From contig CAJNDS010002485.1 of NCBI GenBank assembly GCA_905221605.1, forward strand, positions 270,001 through 334,000: a DNA stretch of 64,000 bases, given 5' to 3'. Positions 30,738-40,109 of this stretch are shown piece by piece. The notes under the pieces were generated by a model that was not told the DNA's origin, did no database searches, and saw only the letters and a list, made by a program, of their open reading frames with translations. Position 1 is the stretch's first letter. Every line of letters begins with the position of its first letter. The position numbers and the translations under genes were made by a program. The stretch comes from Symbiodinium natans. Lineage: Eukaryota; Sar; Dinophyceae; Suessiales; Symbiodiniaceae.

Positions 30738-33700
30738 TTCTTGGCGGGTCTCCCCCCGCGACGCTTTGTCGCGCTTTTCGCCAAGGTGAACCGATTTTTT
30801 CTGCCCATCATTGGAGCTTGAAGAACCAGTAGTGGAGCATTGCCATGCGTCACAGTTCTTTTTGAATCCCTTTCTTGCAAAAAGATTTCCCGCAGGCGTC
30901 GAGCGCTGTTGGTTTCTTCCTCGCTCGAATCACCTGAGGAATCAGCATAGGAGACCAGAACCCCTGTCTGATCATCATCGTCCACCAAATCTGCCCACGC
31001 TCGGCTGAATGGGTACGACAAACCACCACGAGGCTTTACTGGTTCCAGCGGCTTCGGCTTTTCCACCACTTCCGCCGGCTGCACACGCCGTTGTGAGCGT
31101 GAGCGTGGCACCAGTCGCACCTGTTTTTTATCCAGCAAGGGCCTTCCCCTTCTAACAGGGTTCGATCTTGACCTACCCACCTTTGTTGGCGGTTTCACCG
31201 GTGGCATTCCAACTCCCACCAATCGCAACTTCTGCACGCACAACGGGGACCTCTGTGCCAGCGTCCAAACGTCATGGTTTTCTCGATAAGACCCTCGTGG
31301 CATTTCCTTTGTACCAGGACCTTCAGCTTCACGCACTTGAGAGATAGTTCTCACCCCACCTCTTCCAGCGTCACGGCTTCCAGAAGATTGTTGCACACGT
31401 ACTGCTGCGTTGGTAGAAACAGCCATGCCCGGCGACATTGGCCGGTAATGGACACCACCCACCAATTGCAGAATTTTGCAGGCCGTCACCTCGTTAACCC
31501 CTTTTTCCATCAAGTCCTCCACAAAGATGTACTCTTGTAGCTCTTGGACAGTGGTCACACCAAGCTTGATCATCACCTCACTTATGTGGGGCGTATACAC
31601 CCACAAGTGTTGGTTGCGAGCCATCCAATTTTCTATTGGCTCTTCTGGATTCTGAGGACGTACAGTGGTAGTCTCTGCCACCGAACCCTTTTGTACATCT
31701 CCATCTGTTCCATCCAGCGTATCAACCTCACCTGTTTTCTTTGACACATTGGTCATTTGCAACGCCTGTGGTGCTGAGGACGATGAAGATTCAGCTCCCC
31801 CACTCGCAGGTGGCTGAAAAGTGCTCCTGTCCGAAATCTCCAATCCTCTCTCTCTTTCAAACCGGATCTGATTGGCCACGTGTACCACGTGTTTCAGGTG
31901 CGCCAGCCGCTCATCTGACATCTCGTCGTGGGAAAATCTGCAGGAATTGAACCGCTTACGGCAATGTCCTCTGAGGTAATAATCGAAACAGCAATGGTGG
32001 AACCCCGCGTCCCTTAGTGCCTTCCTGGAAGCATTGTCCCAAGCTTTGCCGGGTTCCCAAGTCCCTTCCAATGCTATGTCATCGTCGTGAAGATACCTGC
32101 AGGTAGTCCCATATTTACAACCACCTTGATTGTAATTGTAATACAGACACAGCCGACTTTTTGGCTCACCCAGTGTAGGTTCACCCTTTGATGCACCTTT
32201 ACCAAAGTTGTACTTGGCCCGGAAGGCTGAATCCTCCCGCTCCTGCTGTGCCTCATCCACCGTGCCTTCCTCTGTAGGAGGGTCACCAATGTTCCCATCC
32301 TCATCTCCAGCTTTTTGGCTGTTCTTTGGCTCAGTTGGTCCACCTCCTGGCCAACCTTCACCATAACGACGATGTTCATAGGAACACTCATCTCCATTGC
32401 GACACCTTCCCTGATTGAAGAACTTGCACAGCTTGCTGTATCCAGGTGACACAGTCTTTGGAGTCATGTGAGCCTTTTTATACTGATCAGGATCCATATA
32501 GGCTTCCATTGGCCTGTTTTCCCTCTTACTCATCACTTCAATTGCACCATCAAGCTCCTGCAGAAATCGCTTGGTATCCAACCACAGCTCGTTCCAAAGC
32601 TCATCTTTCCCTTGGCTTAGCAACATTGCCACCGTTTCACCCACGACTGGTCCACTAAATCTCCTCTTCTTGCGTGCCAGTTCGTAGAGCGCGTTGTGGT
32701 ACTGCTTCCGGGAAAAGGTGATTGTTTTTTCCAAACCTGCACATTCTGTCCCATCGGGCTTCCAACCATCACTTTGCAAGATGCTGTATGCACGCCGAGC
32801 CTCGGTGTTCAGGAACGCATGATCTGCGACACACTCCATAATCTCGTCAATTGGACGACTCAGCAACATCCCAGTGATTTTGCCCACATAGGCCTTATCT
32901 ATTGTTTCATCTTCCAGGAGATTTCTATAGATCTTTTCTCCATAGAGCTGCCTCTGCTCAGCTTCCTCTTGTTCCTTAGAGGATGTTTTTGGATCGGCAA
33001 ACCACTCACGGGACTGCCGTTCTTCCGACTTCCAGTCCCATTGACCGTCGGAACCTTGGTACCATTGACCAGTCTGCCATGAGCCTGTCCACCATGTACC
33101 CCAGCCGCTGTCTTTCCATTTGCGCAGCGCCGAAGAGGAGTCCTCCTCATCCTCCTCCTCCAAAACCAGGAAGGTATCCAAGATCACGGTACCATCATCA
33201 TCCACTCTTTCCACTGTTCCATTGACAGTGTCACCAATTTTGAAAGCATGTGTATCTTTCCCTTCCGCAGGAATCAATACGTCTATATCGCCATGGTCCA
33301 AAAAAGCTCCATGTACATTGATGCAGCGCACTAGACCATTGATCCGATCTCCCTTTTGGTAGAAATGCTTCCCAGGTGTATCCAAGGCTCCCTCTTTGGG
33401 CACCTTCTTCGTTGGTTCTTCAGAAACCGGCATTGTTTCTTCGGCTCCCGGAACGTCCCTTGGTTCCACCTTGGGGGCAAACTTCTTGTCCTGCTCCACG
33501 AGTCCCACAAGCTCATCCACCTTGTGCTCCTGGAGGTCAGAACCATCCTCTTTTCCAGCCAATGGCTTTGCCTCATCCGTTACAGCTCGCTCGGTGTCGA
33601 CTTCCGGCAAGCATTCAGATGACAACACTTCTCCCTTCCTGGGAGTGGACCCACCATTGGAGTTCTTTTTCAAACCTTCTGCAGCAGGCAAATTTTCTTC

Positions 33701-34918
33701 CACTGCAGGGCTATTGGATTGGTCATCCGCGGTAGGCATATTTTCTTCCACCGCAGGCTCCTTTGGCTCCATGGTTTCCAAAAGAGAATCACCACTGTCG
33801 TTGACCACAGCTGCCACATTGGCTCCGGTGTAGCCTTCGCCATTTCGTTCCTCGCTGCTAACTTCAGGCTGCACCAGTGCGTCCACCTGTGAACCTCCAT
33901 CATCAGCTGCTACGGAGACCTGCGCCCCATTGTTGCAGTCATCCGCGGAACGTGACACCATATGCGCCTCAACCCGTGCTTTTTCTGCACTCCAGGTACT
34001 ATCTGGCACATTGACCCGCGCTTCATTGGCGCTCCAGGCCTCATCTTCCCGATCGACCGTGTCTCCAGCAGTTTCAGAAGCTTCCTTTTTCCCTTGAATG
34101 GCAGAACTCTTGGCACCAGACGAAGAGACCTCCTCAGTCGTAACGCACGATTTTTTCCCTCCGTCATCAAAATCTCCAGGACCATCTTCCTGAACGACAG
34201 GTACCACATCCACCACTCGCTCTTCTGCAGCCGACACAGTTCCAATCTCCGCATTGGGCATTTTGTCCTCTGGACCCACAGATTCCACCGCTGCCACACC
34301 CTCAGAAAGCGCTTCCGTTTCTTCCCGATCCAGATGTTCTCCAGCGATGTCTGCTTGGTTTCCAGAAATTCCTTCCTCTTCAGGAGAACCCGGGGTCTGG
34401 GCGTCAGCACCACCCCTAAGACCGCTATCCCCGATAGTAGAGGAAAAAACCTTTTCTATCAAACTATCTACACTACCCTGCAAGGCCCTGATGGACTCAG
34501 ATGACGGAGTCGACGTTGTAGAACCCAGTTCCGGCAGTGGGACAGAAACCTTGTTCTTCCCTTTTTCCTTGACCGAAACAGTAGCCCGTCCATCTGCCAT
34601 CGCCTCTCCAGCAGTGTTGATGAACCCATCTGGGCATTCCCATTGAGCCCTCTGAGTAGCAATGTTGTAGTAGTACGGTCGACCGTCTTGAAAATGCATC
34701 TCCCATTCAGAATCGACCATAGGAGCTTCGCTTCCCTTCAGGAAGGAATCTGCTTCCAGCCGCAATTGCTCCAGTTGAGCGTTCTCTTGCTCACGCTCCT
34801 CCTGAATAACGGCCTCCAGCTCCAAAATCTCCTCTGGATGCATCTCCCTCACTTCCTGTGGCTCCTGTACCTTCTTTCCAGCTGAACCACTTGAAGAACG
34901 AAGGTCACCACCGTCCAT
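30734..34918 (-). CDS. LTR element ORF1: WW-S1-MLLE-triple CCCH protein
   Basis: The frame holds 1394 codons from an ATG at 34,918, 13 bp after the preceding ORF's stop. A WW domain is at about residues 71-98 (W72, YYY at 82-84, W93, P96), which binds proline-rich partners. A long acidic, Ser/Glu-rich region follows. An S1/OB-fold-like segment is at about 516-582 (GLVRCINVHGAFLDHGDIDV) and a Trp-rich patch at about 608-632. An MLLE/PABC domain is at about 655-715 with the signature VGKITGMLL; in poly(A)-binding proteins this fold docks PAM2 peptides. Three CCCH fingers are at about 827-846, 921-943 and 974-997. A helical SAM-like region lies at about 1106-1156 and the tail is basic. It contains no pol motifs. 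The combination suggests poly(A)-mRNP and translation-factor binding, which is inference. I know of no family with this order of domains. Confidence 0.85.
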   Translation of the reverse strand: MDGGDLRSSSGSAGKKVQEPQEVREMHPEEILELEAVIQEEREQENAQLEQLRLEADSFLKGSEAPMVDSEWEMHFQDGRPYYYNIATQRAQWECPDGFINTAGEAMADGRATVSVKEKGKNKVSVPLPELGSTTSTPSSESIRALQGSVDSLIEKVFSSTIGDSGLRGGADAQTPGSPEEEGISGNQADIAGEHLDREETEALSEGVAAVESVGPEDKMPNAEIGTVSAAEERVVDVVPVVQEDGPGDFDDGGKKSCVTTEEVSSSGAKSSAIQGKKEASETAGDTVDREDEAWSANEARVNVPDSTWSAEKARVEAHMVSRSADDCNNGAQVSVAADDGGSQVDALVQPEVSSEERNGEGYTGANVAAVVNDSGDSLLETMEPKEPAVEENMPTADDQSNSPAVEENLPAAEGLKKNSNGGSTPRKGEVLSSECLPEVDTERAVTDEAKPLAGKEDGSDLQEHKVDELVGLVEQDKKFAPKVEPRDVPGAEETMPVSEEPTKKVPKEGALDTPGKHFYQKGDRINGLVRCINVHGAFLDHGDIDVLIPAEGKDTHAFKIGDTVNGTVERVDDDGTVILDTFLVLEEEDEEDSSSALRKWKDSGWGTWWTGSWQTGQWYQGSDGQWDWKSEERQSREWFADPKTSSKEQEEAEQRQLYGEKIYRNLLEDETIDKAYVGKITGMLLSRPIDEIMECVADHAFLNTEARRAYSILQSDGWKPDGTECAGLEKTITFSRKQYHNALYELARKKRRFSGPVVGETVAMLLSQGKDELWNELWLDTKRFLQELDGAIEVMSKRENRPMEAYMDPDQYKKAHMTPKTVSPGYSKLCKFFNQGRCRNGDECSYEHRRYGEGWPGGGPTEPKNSQKAGDEDGNIGDPPTEEGTVDEAQQEREDSAFRAKYNFGKGASKGEPTLGEPKSRLCLYYNYNQGGCKYGTTCRYLHDDDIALEGTWEPGKAWDNASRKALRDAGFHHCCFDYYLRGHCRKRFNSCRFSHDEMSDERLAHLKHVVHVANQIRFERERGLEISDRSTFQPPASGGAESSSSSAPQALQMTNVSKKTGEVDTLDGTDGDVQKGSVAETTTVRPQNPEEPIENWMARNQHLWVYTPHISEVMIKLGVTTVQELQEYIFVEDLMEKGVNEVTACKILQLVGGVHYRPMSPGMAVSTNAAVRVQQSSGSRDAGRGGVRTISQVREAEGPGTKEMPRGSYRENHDVWTLAQRSPLCVQKLRLVGVGMPPVKPPTKVGRSRSNPVRRGRPLLDKKQVRLVPRSRSQRRVQPAEVVEKPKPLEPVKPRGGLSYPFSRAWADLVDDDDQTGVLVSYADSSGDSSEEETNSARRLREIFLQERDSKRTVTHGNAPLLVLQAPMMGRKNRFTLAKSATKRRGGRPAKK

Positions 34919-34931
34919 ACTGCCTGGCCCA

Positions 34932-35336
34932 TCAGAAATCTTGTTCTTCAGTCTGCGTTTCTTGACTGACCATTCTCCTACTTGAAGACGAAGACGACGC
35001 CGTAGTAAAGCCGTGCTTCAGCATCACGCGCAACACCGTCGCTTCCAGCTCTACATCCATACCACCAGTTTCATCCCAGTTCCTTTTTTCACCAGGCTTT
35101 GGCGATACAGAAACAGCACGTCCTTCAGCTTCAGCATTGCTAACCATATCCACATTGGGATTCATACCCACATTGGGGCCTTCTGCAACCAAGGCTTCTT
35201 CCAGATGTTCTTCAGCGCCAGGCATTACCTCTTCCAGCACCGCCCTTTCACCCAGAGACTCAGCTGCACCATTTCCAGCTCCACCATTCTGACCACCATC
35301 CGAAGAAGGCTGGAGCCATCGCTTGGGAGAAGGCAT
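34932..35336 (-). CDS. LTR element leader ORF
   Basis: The frame holds 134 codons from an ATG at 35,336, 67 bp inside the 5' LTR edge, and it is the first ORF of the element. The protein is hydrophilic, rich in Glu, Gly and Ala with a poly-Ser run near residue 115, and has no recognised domain. Its stop lies 13 bp before the ORF1 ATG, so all element ORFs are closely packed on one strand without visible introns. Confidence 0.6.
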   Translation of the reverse strand: MPSPKRWLQPSSDGGQNGGAGNGAAESLGERAVLEEVMPGAEEHLEEALVAEGPNVGMNPNVDMVSNAEAEGRAVSVSPKPGEKRNWDETGGMDVELEATVLRVMLKHGFTTASSSSSSRRMVSQETQTEEQDF

Positions 35337-35391
35337 TGCTTCTTGATCCCAAAAACCTTAAGAGAACACCCGACCGCAGGGGGCCTAATTT

Positions 35392-35403
35392 GGGCTCATA
35401 ACC
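35392..35403 (-). other. Primer-binding site resembling half-tRNA initiator Met
   Basis: The plus strand reads GGGCTCATAACC directly next to the 5' LTR. This is the anticodon stem-loop sequence of eukaryotic initiator tRNA-Met (anticodon CAU), so the element's RNA strand (GGTTATGAGCCC) would pair with that region. Priming by an internally cleaved initiator tRNA is known for Drosophila copia and for yeast Ty5. This places the element's priming mechanism close to Ty1/copia elements. Confidence 0.75.
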
Positions 35404-35620
35404 TACGGGGGGCAACCGAAGGAGGACAGGGAACAAAACAGTCAACCCCAACAGAAGCCCTTGATCCCCTGGACCAACCAACAACAAACCAACCCAAAAC
35501 ACCAAGCACCCTTTCTTCTCTAGGCGCATGGCCCGATCTTGAGCCAAAAATTATACCGGGTACATTGACCCTTAACTCTTCATCCCAACTCTTTTCTTTA
35601 ATACAAACTGCAGCTCCGCA
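35404..35620 (-). repeat. 5' LTR (217 bp)
   Basis: Identical to the copy at 26,944-27,160. It presumably contains the promoter and start of the element's transcript. TTTTTGGCTCAAG occurs at 35,537-35,550 on the sense strand, shortly after a GGTATAATT stretch. The base after the LTR starts TAGGGTTTAGGG, giving the right-hand target duplication. Confidence 0.93.
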
Positions 35621-36010
35621 TAGGGTTTAGGGTTTAGGGTTTAGGGTTTAGGGTTTAGGGTTTAGGGTTTAGGGTTCCCCCCCCCCCCCCCCCCCCTGTG
35701 GTTTGGGCCCCCCTGTGGGGTGGTGTGGTTGGGGTTGGGTTGAGGGTTTAGGGTTTAGGGTTTAGGGTTTAGGGTTTAGGGTTTAGGGTTTAGGGTTTAG
35801 GGTTTAGGGTTTAGGGTTTAGGGTTTAGGGTTTAGGGTTTAGGGGTTTTAGGGTTTAGGGTTTAGGGTTTAGGGTTTAGGGTTTAGGGTTTAGGGTTTAG
35901 GGTTTAGGGTTTAGGGTTTAGGGTTTAGGGTTTAGTTTAAGGTTTAGGTTTTAGGGTTTAGGGTTTAGGGTTTAGGGCTTAGGGTTTAGGGTTTGGGGTT
36001 TAGGGTTTGG
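35621..36010. repeat. Interstitial telomeric array and partial third tail of the duplication
   Basis: TTTAGGG units (35,621-35,673) are followed by a C-run. A copy of the GTGGGGTGGTGTGGTTGGGG word that precedes the ITS in both 5.8-kb duplicates comes next, then more than 30 TTTAGGG units ending with the same irregular TTTAGTTTAAGGTTTAGG word found at 21,086. The region is thus a third, partial copy of the duplication's tail. Confidence 0.9.
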
Positions 36011-36019
36011 GGGTGGGGA

Positions 36020-36600
36020 TCCATGGGGGGGGGGGGGGGTACGGACACAGGACACGGAACCATATGTCTGCTACCCCCCCCCCCCCCCCAAATATCCACC
36101 GTTTCAGAGACTTGCAATAGACAACACAGTTCCCATAGCATATTTTCTCGTTTCTCCTGACGAGACATACAACCACCTGAAACATCCTGAAAAACACAAA
36201 CATATCAGTAAAGTATCTAAACAAAACCTTTGGCGTACGTACCTCTTTCACTAGTCTTTCACTCAAAATCACCCTAAACCCTCGTTATATTAAGATATAA
36301 CAGCACACAACCACCTGAAGCACCCTGAAAAACAAAAATGCAACCGTAAAGTATCTAAAAGAAACTTCTGGCGGTCTCAGGGAATAGTGAAAGAGATGTT
36401 TGCTCACAGTATTCTCGCGTCCCCGGGACTTACAGCAGATGATTTTGTCGCATCACCTTATGCCTTCTCCAGTATGTGTGTTTGATATACAAGACTTATA
36501 CCCTATATACATACATGATGTGGGCACTTCTTCTACTTTCTCTTTGCATTTTCACAGGAGGCAAGCCCTGCAAACACAGGCAGAACCCTACGGGATTTGA
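36020..36600. repeat. G-run, C-run and a two-copy 70-bp repeat
   Basis: After a G-run (36,027-36,039) and a C-run (36,066-36,079), the phrase ACAACCACCTGAAACATCC with a following AGTATCTAAACAAAAC at 36,170-36,235 recurs at 36,308-36,375. I see no gene. Confidence 0.6.
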
Positions 36601-37500
36601 GGTTTAGGGATTTAAGCCTCAAGCCCTCCAGGGTTAGAAGGTTCTAATCCTATAGACAACAATGCCTATACCTTAAACCCGAAACCTGTAAACCCTATAG
36701 GGTCTAAACCCTATAGGGCTAACCCCGTGACGGTTTTAGAGATAAACCCTGAAAAGACCCTAAACCTTTCAACCCTATATAGGGTTCAATGGTTTACAAA
36801 CCTAAGGTCTGGGCATGTATACCTTCAGCTCCTATAGGGTTAAGGCCTTTGAGCCTTTTTGGGCCCTTTAGGGGAACAGGGTTCAGACCCTAAAGAGTTT
36901 AGGGCTTTTAAATGCTTAAGCCTTAAACCTAGAAAGAGTTTACGGCTAAGGTTTAAATGCCTAAACCTTAAGCCTAAACTGGCTTAGGTTTAAATGCCTA
37001 CATCACACAGGGTTATAAGGTTCTACTCCTAGGTACTGCCTAAACCTTAAGCCTATAGGGTTTAAACCCTATAGGGCTAAGCCCGTGAGGGTTTCATAGA
37101 TAAACGCTGCAAAAAAAACTCTCAGCCTTTAAACCCTATAGGCCTTCATGGTTTACAACCTAAGGTCTGGGCATGTAGACCTTCAGCCTTCAGCGCCTAT
37201 AGGGTTGAAACCTTTGAGCCGTTTTGAGCCTTATAGAGTTTTAGGGTTCAGACCCCAATAGGTTTAAATGCCTCAACCTTAAAACCCTAAGGTTTGGACT
37301 CTATGGGCTTAGGTTTTAATGCCTATGAATCTTAAACCCTAAACCTTTAAACATTGAACCTCTGTGGTTCAAAGCTTAAAGGTTTAGGTTTAATTGTCGA
37401 TTTATGTGCAAATGCCTACATTTTAAACCCTAAACCTTTAAACCTTAACCATATAGGGTTTAAAAGTTAAGGGTTTGGGTTTAATGGCTTAACCCGAAAG
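36600..37500. repeat. Satellite of the CCCTATAGGG/AACCTTTAAACC type, copy array 2
   Basis: Degenerate units combine AAACCCTATAGGG palindromes, AATGCCTA-AACCTTAAACC phrases and GGTTTAGG words, the same family as 12,985-13,270. Unit length varies and no frame is conserved. Confidence 0.7.
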
Positions 37501-37880
37501 GGTTTCGGGGCTTCTCTTCGAAATCCTAAACCCTTAAACTAATCGCATTTAGAGAATAAGCCCGCAGTGGAGCTGCGGGAAGGGGAGGGCGGGGGGGTGT
37601 TTAGGGGTCCTGGCCATGTGGAAGAATTCTGGTACCTTCCCCCTTCCCCCCCCCCTGTTCATAGGCAAACTTAATGCTTGTGAGCAATGAGTGAGTGAGT
37701 CGGTGGTCGAGTGAGTGTGCGTTGATGCGTCAGCGGGTCGATGAATTTGTGGTGGTGTAAATGAGCCAGGGAATCCTACAGCCAGAGTATGGAGAGGAAA
37801 TGAGTCCGACGACTCCCAGATTTAAGTATGGATTGTTGAAGATGGCGGGCTTCGAGTTTTCCTGCACTTAAACTTTCAAG
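37500..37880. other. Unassigned stretch
   Basis: It contains G-rich and C-rich runs near 37,590 and 37,640 and a GAGTGAGTGAGT tract near 37,685. No gene recognised. Confidence 0.4.
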
Positions 37881-38780
37881 AATCTACGTTAAATGCGGGC
37901 AGACCTGATCAAGAACCAAGAACCAATATGCTCAGACTCTCGATTCTTGGTTCTTGGTTCCTGGGGCTGCATTAAAAACTGCATTAAAAAAATTAAGTTA
38001 AATGCAGACCAGCCTCAGGAACCAAGAATCAAGAACCAAGATGCCCAGGACTCTTGATTCTGGAATCTTGGTTCCCGGGGGTGGTCTGCATTTAAAACTG
38101 CATTTAAAAACTTAAGCTAAATGCAGACCACCCCCAGGAACCAAGAACCAAGAACCAAGATCCTCGGGACTCTTGATTTTGGAATCTTGTTTTGGGGGGG
38201 TGGTCTGCATGTAAAACGGCATTTAAAAAATTTAAGTTAAATACAGACCACCCCCAGGAACCAAGAACCAAGAACCAAGATGCTCAGGACTCTTGATTCT
38301 GGAATCTTGGTTCCTGGGACCAGGCTGCATTTAAAGCTGCATTTAAAAATTTAAGTTAAATGCAGACCACCCCGGGAACCAAGATTCCAGAATCAAGAGT
38401 CCTGGGCATCTTGGTTCTTGGTTCTTGGTTCCCGGGGCTGGTCTGCATTTAACTTAAATTTTTAAATGCAGTTTTAAATGCAGACCACCCCCGGGACCCG
38501 GGAACCAAGATTCCAGAATCAAGAGTCCTGGGCATCTTGGTTCTTGGTTCTTGGTTCCTGGGGCTGGTCTGCATTTAACTTAAGTTTTTAAATGCAGTTT
38601 TAAATGCAGCCCAGCCCCAGGAACCAAGATTCCAGAATCAAGAGTCCTGAGGATCTTGGTTCTTGGTTCTTGGTTCCTGGGGGTGGTCTGCGTTTAACTT
38701 CAATTTTAAAATGCAGTTTAAATTCACAGGATCGTGTCCGCATTTAACTTAAGTTTTTAAATGCGGTTTAAATTCGCGGG
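37880..38780. repeat. Large foldback array of palindromic units
   Basis: About seven units of roughly 130 bp each carry AAATGCAGACCACCCC, repeated GAACCAAGAACCAAGA words, GGACTCTTGATTCTGGAA and a TTTAAA-rich linker. Left of about 38,350 the units read in one direction; right of it they read in reverse complement. Each unit is itself partly palindromic, since CCAAGAATC/GATTCTTGG words occur on both sides. The whole is therefore a nested foldback structure. No protein is encoded. Confidence 0.85.
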
Positions 38781-38939
38781 GCCTCGGTCAAGTAAATAAA
38801 GGTAATGGTGTCGCGCGTCGTCTATTCTCATGTGTTTGGAGATTAAAACATAGAAAAAGTAAAGTGTCACATCAACAACACCGCAACAAACACATCAACA
38901 AAGGGAAAAATGGAAAACAGGGTGGATCTTTGGGGGGGG

Positions 38940-38970
38940 GGTACCATATATATATATATATATATCATGA
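38940..38970. repeat. (AT)n microsatellite
   Basis: A G-run is followed by about 12 AT dinucleotides directly before the LINE remnant. Confidence 0.85.
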
Positions 38971-40106
38971 CTAAGGACGGTACCTGAGCAGGGAGGCTCT
39001 TTATGGTCGAGGTCGGTTCTAGACAAGCCGAGGATCCAATTTACCTGGACAGTCAACAACCATCTCCAACAACTGCACCCGAAGCAGGTCAAGAAGGAGA
39101 TTGAGCAAAATCAGAGGCTTGGGATCCAAGGACGCAAGTCCGGGCTCGGTGTTCGGAAGCTGTACCTCCCGATCAAGATTCGAAAGCTTTCACCTGGGGT
39201 CAAGCCAGAGTGGAGGTGCAGATACTGTGACAATAAGTTCCAGCTCACGATTTCGAAGATCATTCACTTGCGCTCGCACGGCAAGACCATTCGGGACGAT
39301 GCGCCTTGGACGGACGCTCAGAGGAGACATCGCCATACTGAAAACTTGCTCTCCAACAAACAAACAAGCTTGGGGTCAATAGGGTCCCGAAGAACGTGAT
39401 TCCGGAATGCTGTCGGTCCTATCCGTCCCTCGACGACATGGAGTTCATCAAGTTCTGCCACAATTGCAAGTGTTGCGTAGCCAAAAGGACCATGCGATGG
39501 AGGGGATGACTTGCAACTCAAGCTGAAGACGCATTTGACGGCGTTCAAATCTCTCGCTAAGCACAAGGAGCTCTTCACCAAGGTCAAGGATATGGGGGTG
39601 AGCCACAGGGACAAGGTCCGCTTTTGACCTCACGGATTGACCACGCCATGAGGCTAGGGCGTCGGAATGCAAGAGACATGGAGTGGAGAAGGCATTGCAT
39701 GCGCAATTCAGAGCAGGAAGTGCTGGGAACGATGTGGAAAGAGGCCTTGGCATTTCCACGATAAATGGGCGCTCGAGCGGGCCTGTGGAGGCTCATGGAT
39801 CTCATCGGGGAGGGCCCCGGTTTTGCCTCTGATGTGATTTGTGTCCAGGAGCTGAGAGTTCATGAAGGTGAGCACTGGAATGCGGTGTTGACTTCCATGC
39901 ACAAGACAGGCTACGCGTGCTTTTTGGCGCAGTCTGGCACTAGGAAGAACAGATGGCAACAGGATACCCCAAGCAATGGAGGAGCAGCAATCGTCATCAG
40001 AAGGGCGCTTCGACCTCAGAGAGTGGCAAGTAGCAGCTCCATTGATGGTCTGCAGCGGGTAAGGGGCGCAGGCTTTGGGTACTTTGTTCGTCTCTCTCTA
40101 TCCTAA
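38971..40106 (+). pseudogene. LINE-like ORF remnant: C2H2 finger plus AP-endonuclease-like domain
   Basis: From 38,971 to 39,399 an open frame without ATG encodes a 142-residue piece with a classical C2H2 finger: WRCRYCDNKF, then 8 residues, then HLRSH (C-x2-C-x12-H-x3-H, about 39,214-39,276). A second phase (about 39,377-39,510) continues with FCHNCKCC, and a third (about 39,510-39,628) with a Lys-rich helix. After a further shift, an ATG frame at 39,765-40,106 encodes DVICVQELRV and GGAAIVIRR. These are the Gln-Glu and Gly-Gly segments expected at the N-terminus of the exonuclease-endonuclease-phosphatase domain of non-LTR retrotransposons. The RT that should follow is absent. At least three frameshifts make it a dead copy. 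Confidence 0.7.
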
Positions 40107-40109
40107 GAT

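Larger units (their letters stand above)
26944..35620 (-). mobile_element. Intact, pol-less LTR retroelement carrying RNA-binding ORFs
   Basis: The element is 8677 bp and is read on the minus strand. It has two identical 217-bp LTRs, a 5-bp target duplication TAGGG (26,939-26,943 and 35,621-35,625), a primer-binding-like site next to the right LTR and a polypurine tract next to the left LTR. Long ORFs fill the interior between about 35,336 and 27,537 in tight succession on one strand. I see no protease, integrase, reverse transcriptase or RNase H motif in any of them, so it should depend on enzymes supplied in trans. The encoded domains are WW, S1-like, MLLE/PABC, CCCH fingers and an RGG tail. 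Identical LTRs imply a very recent insertion. It lies inside a telomeric array. Confidence 0.88.
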
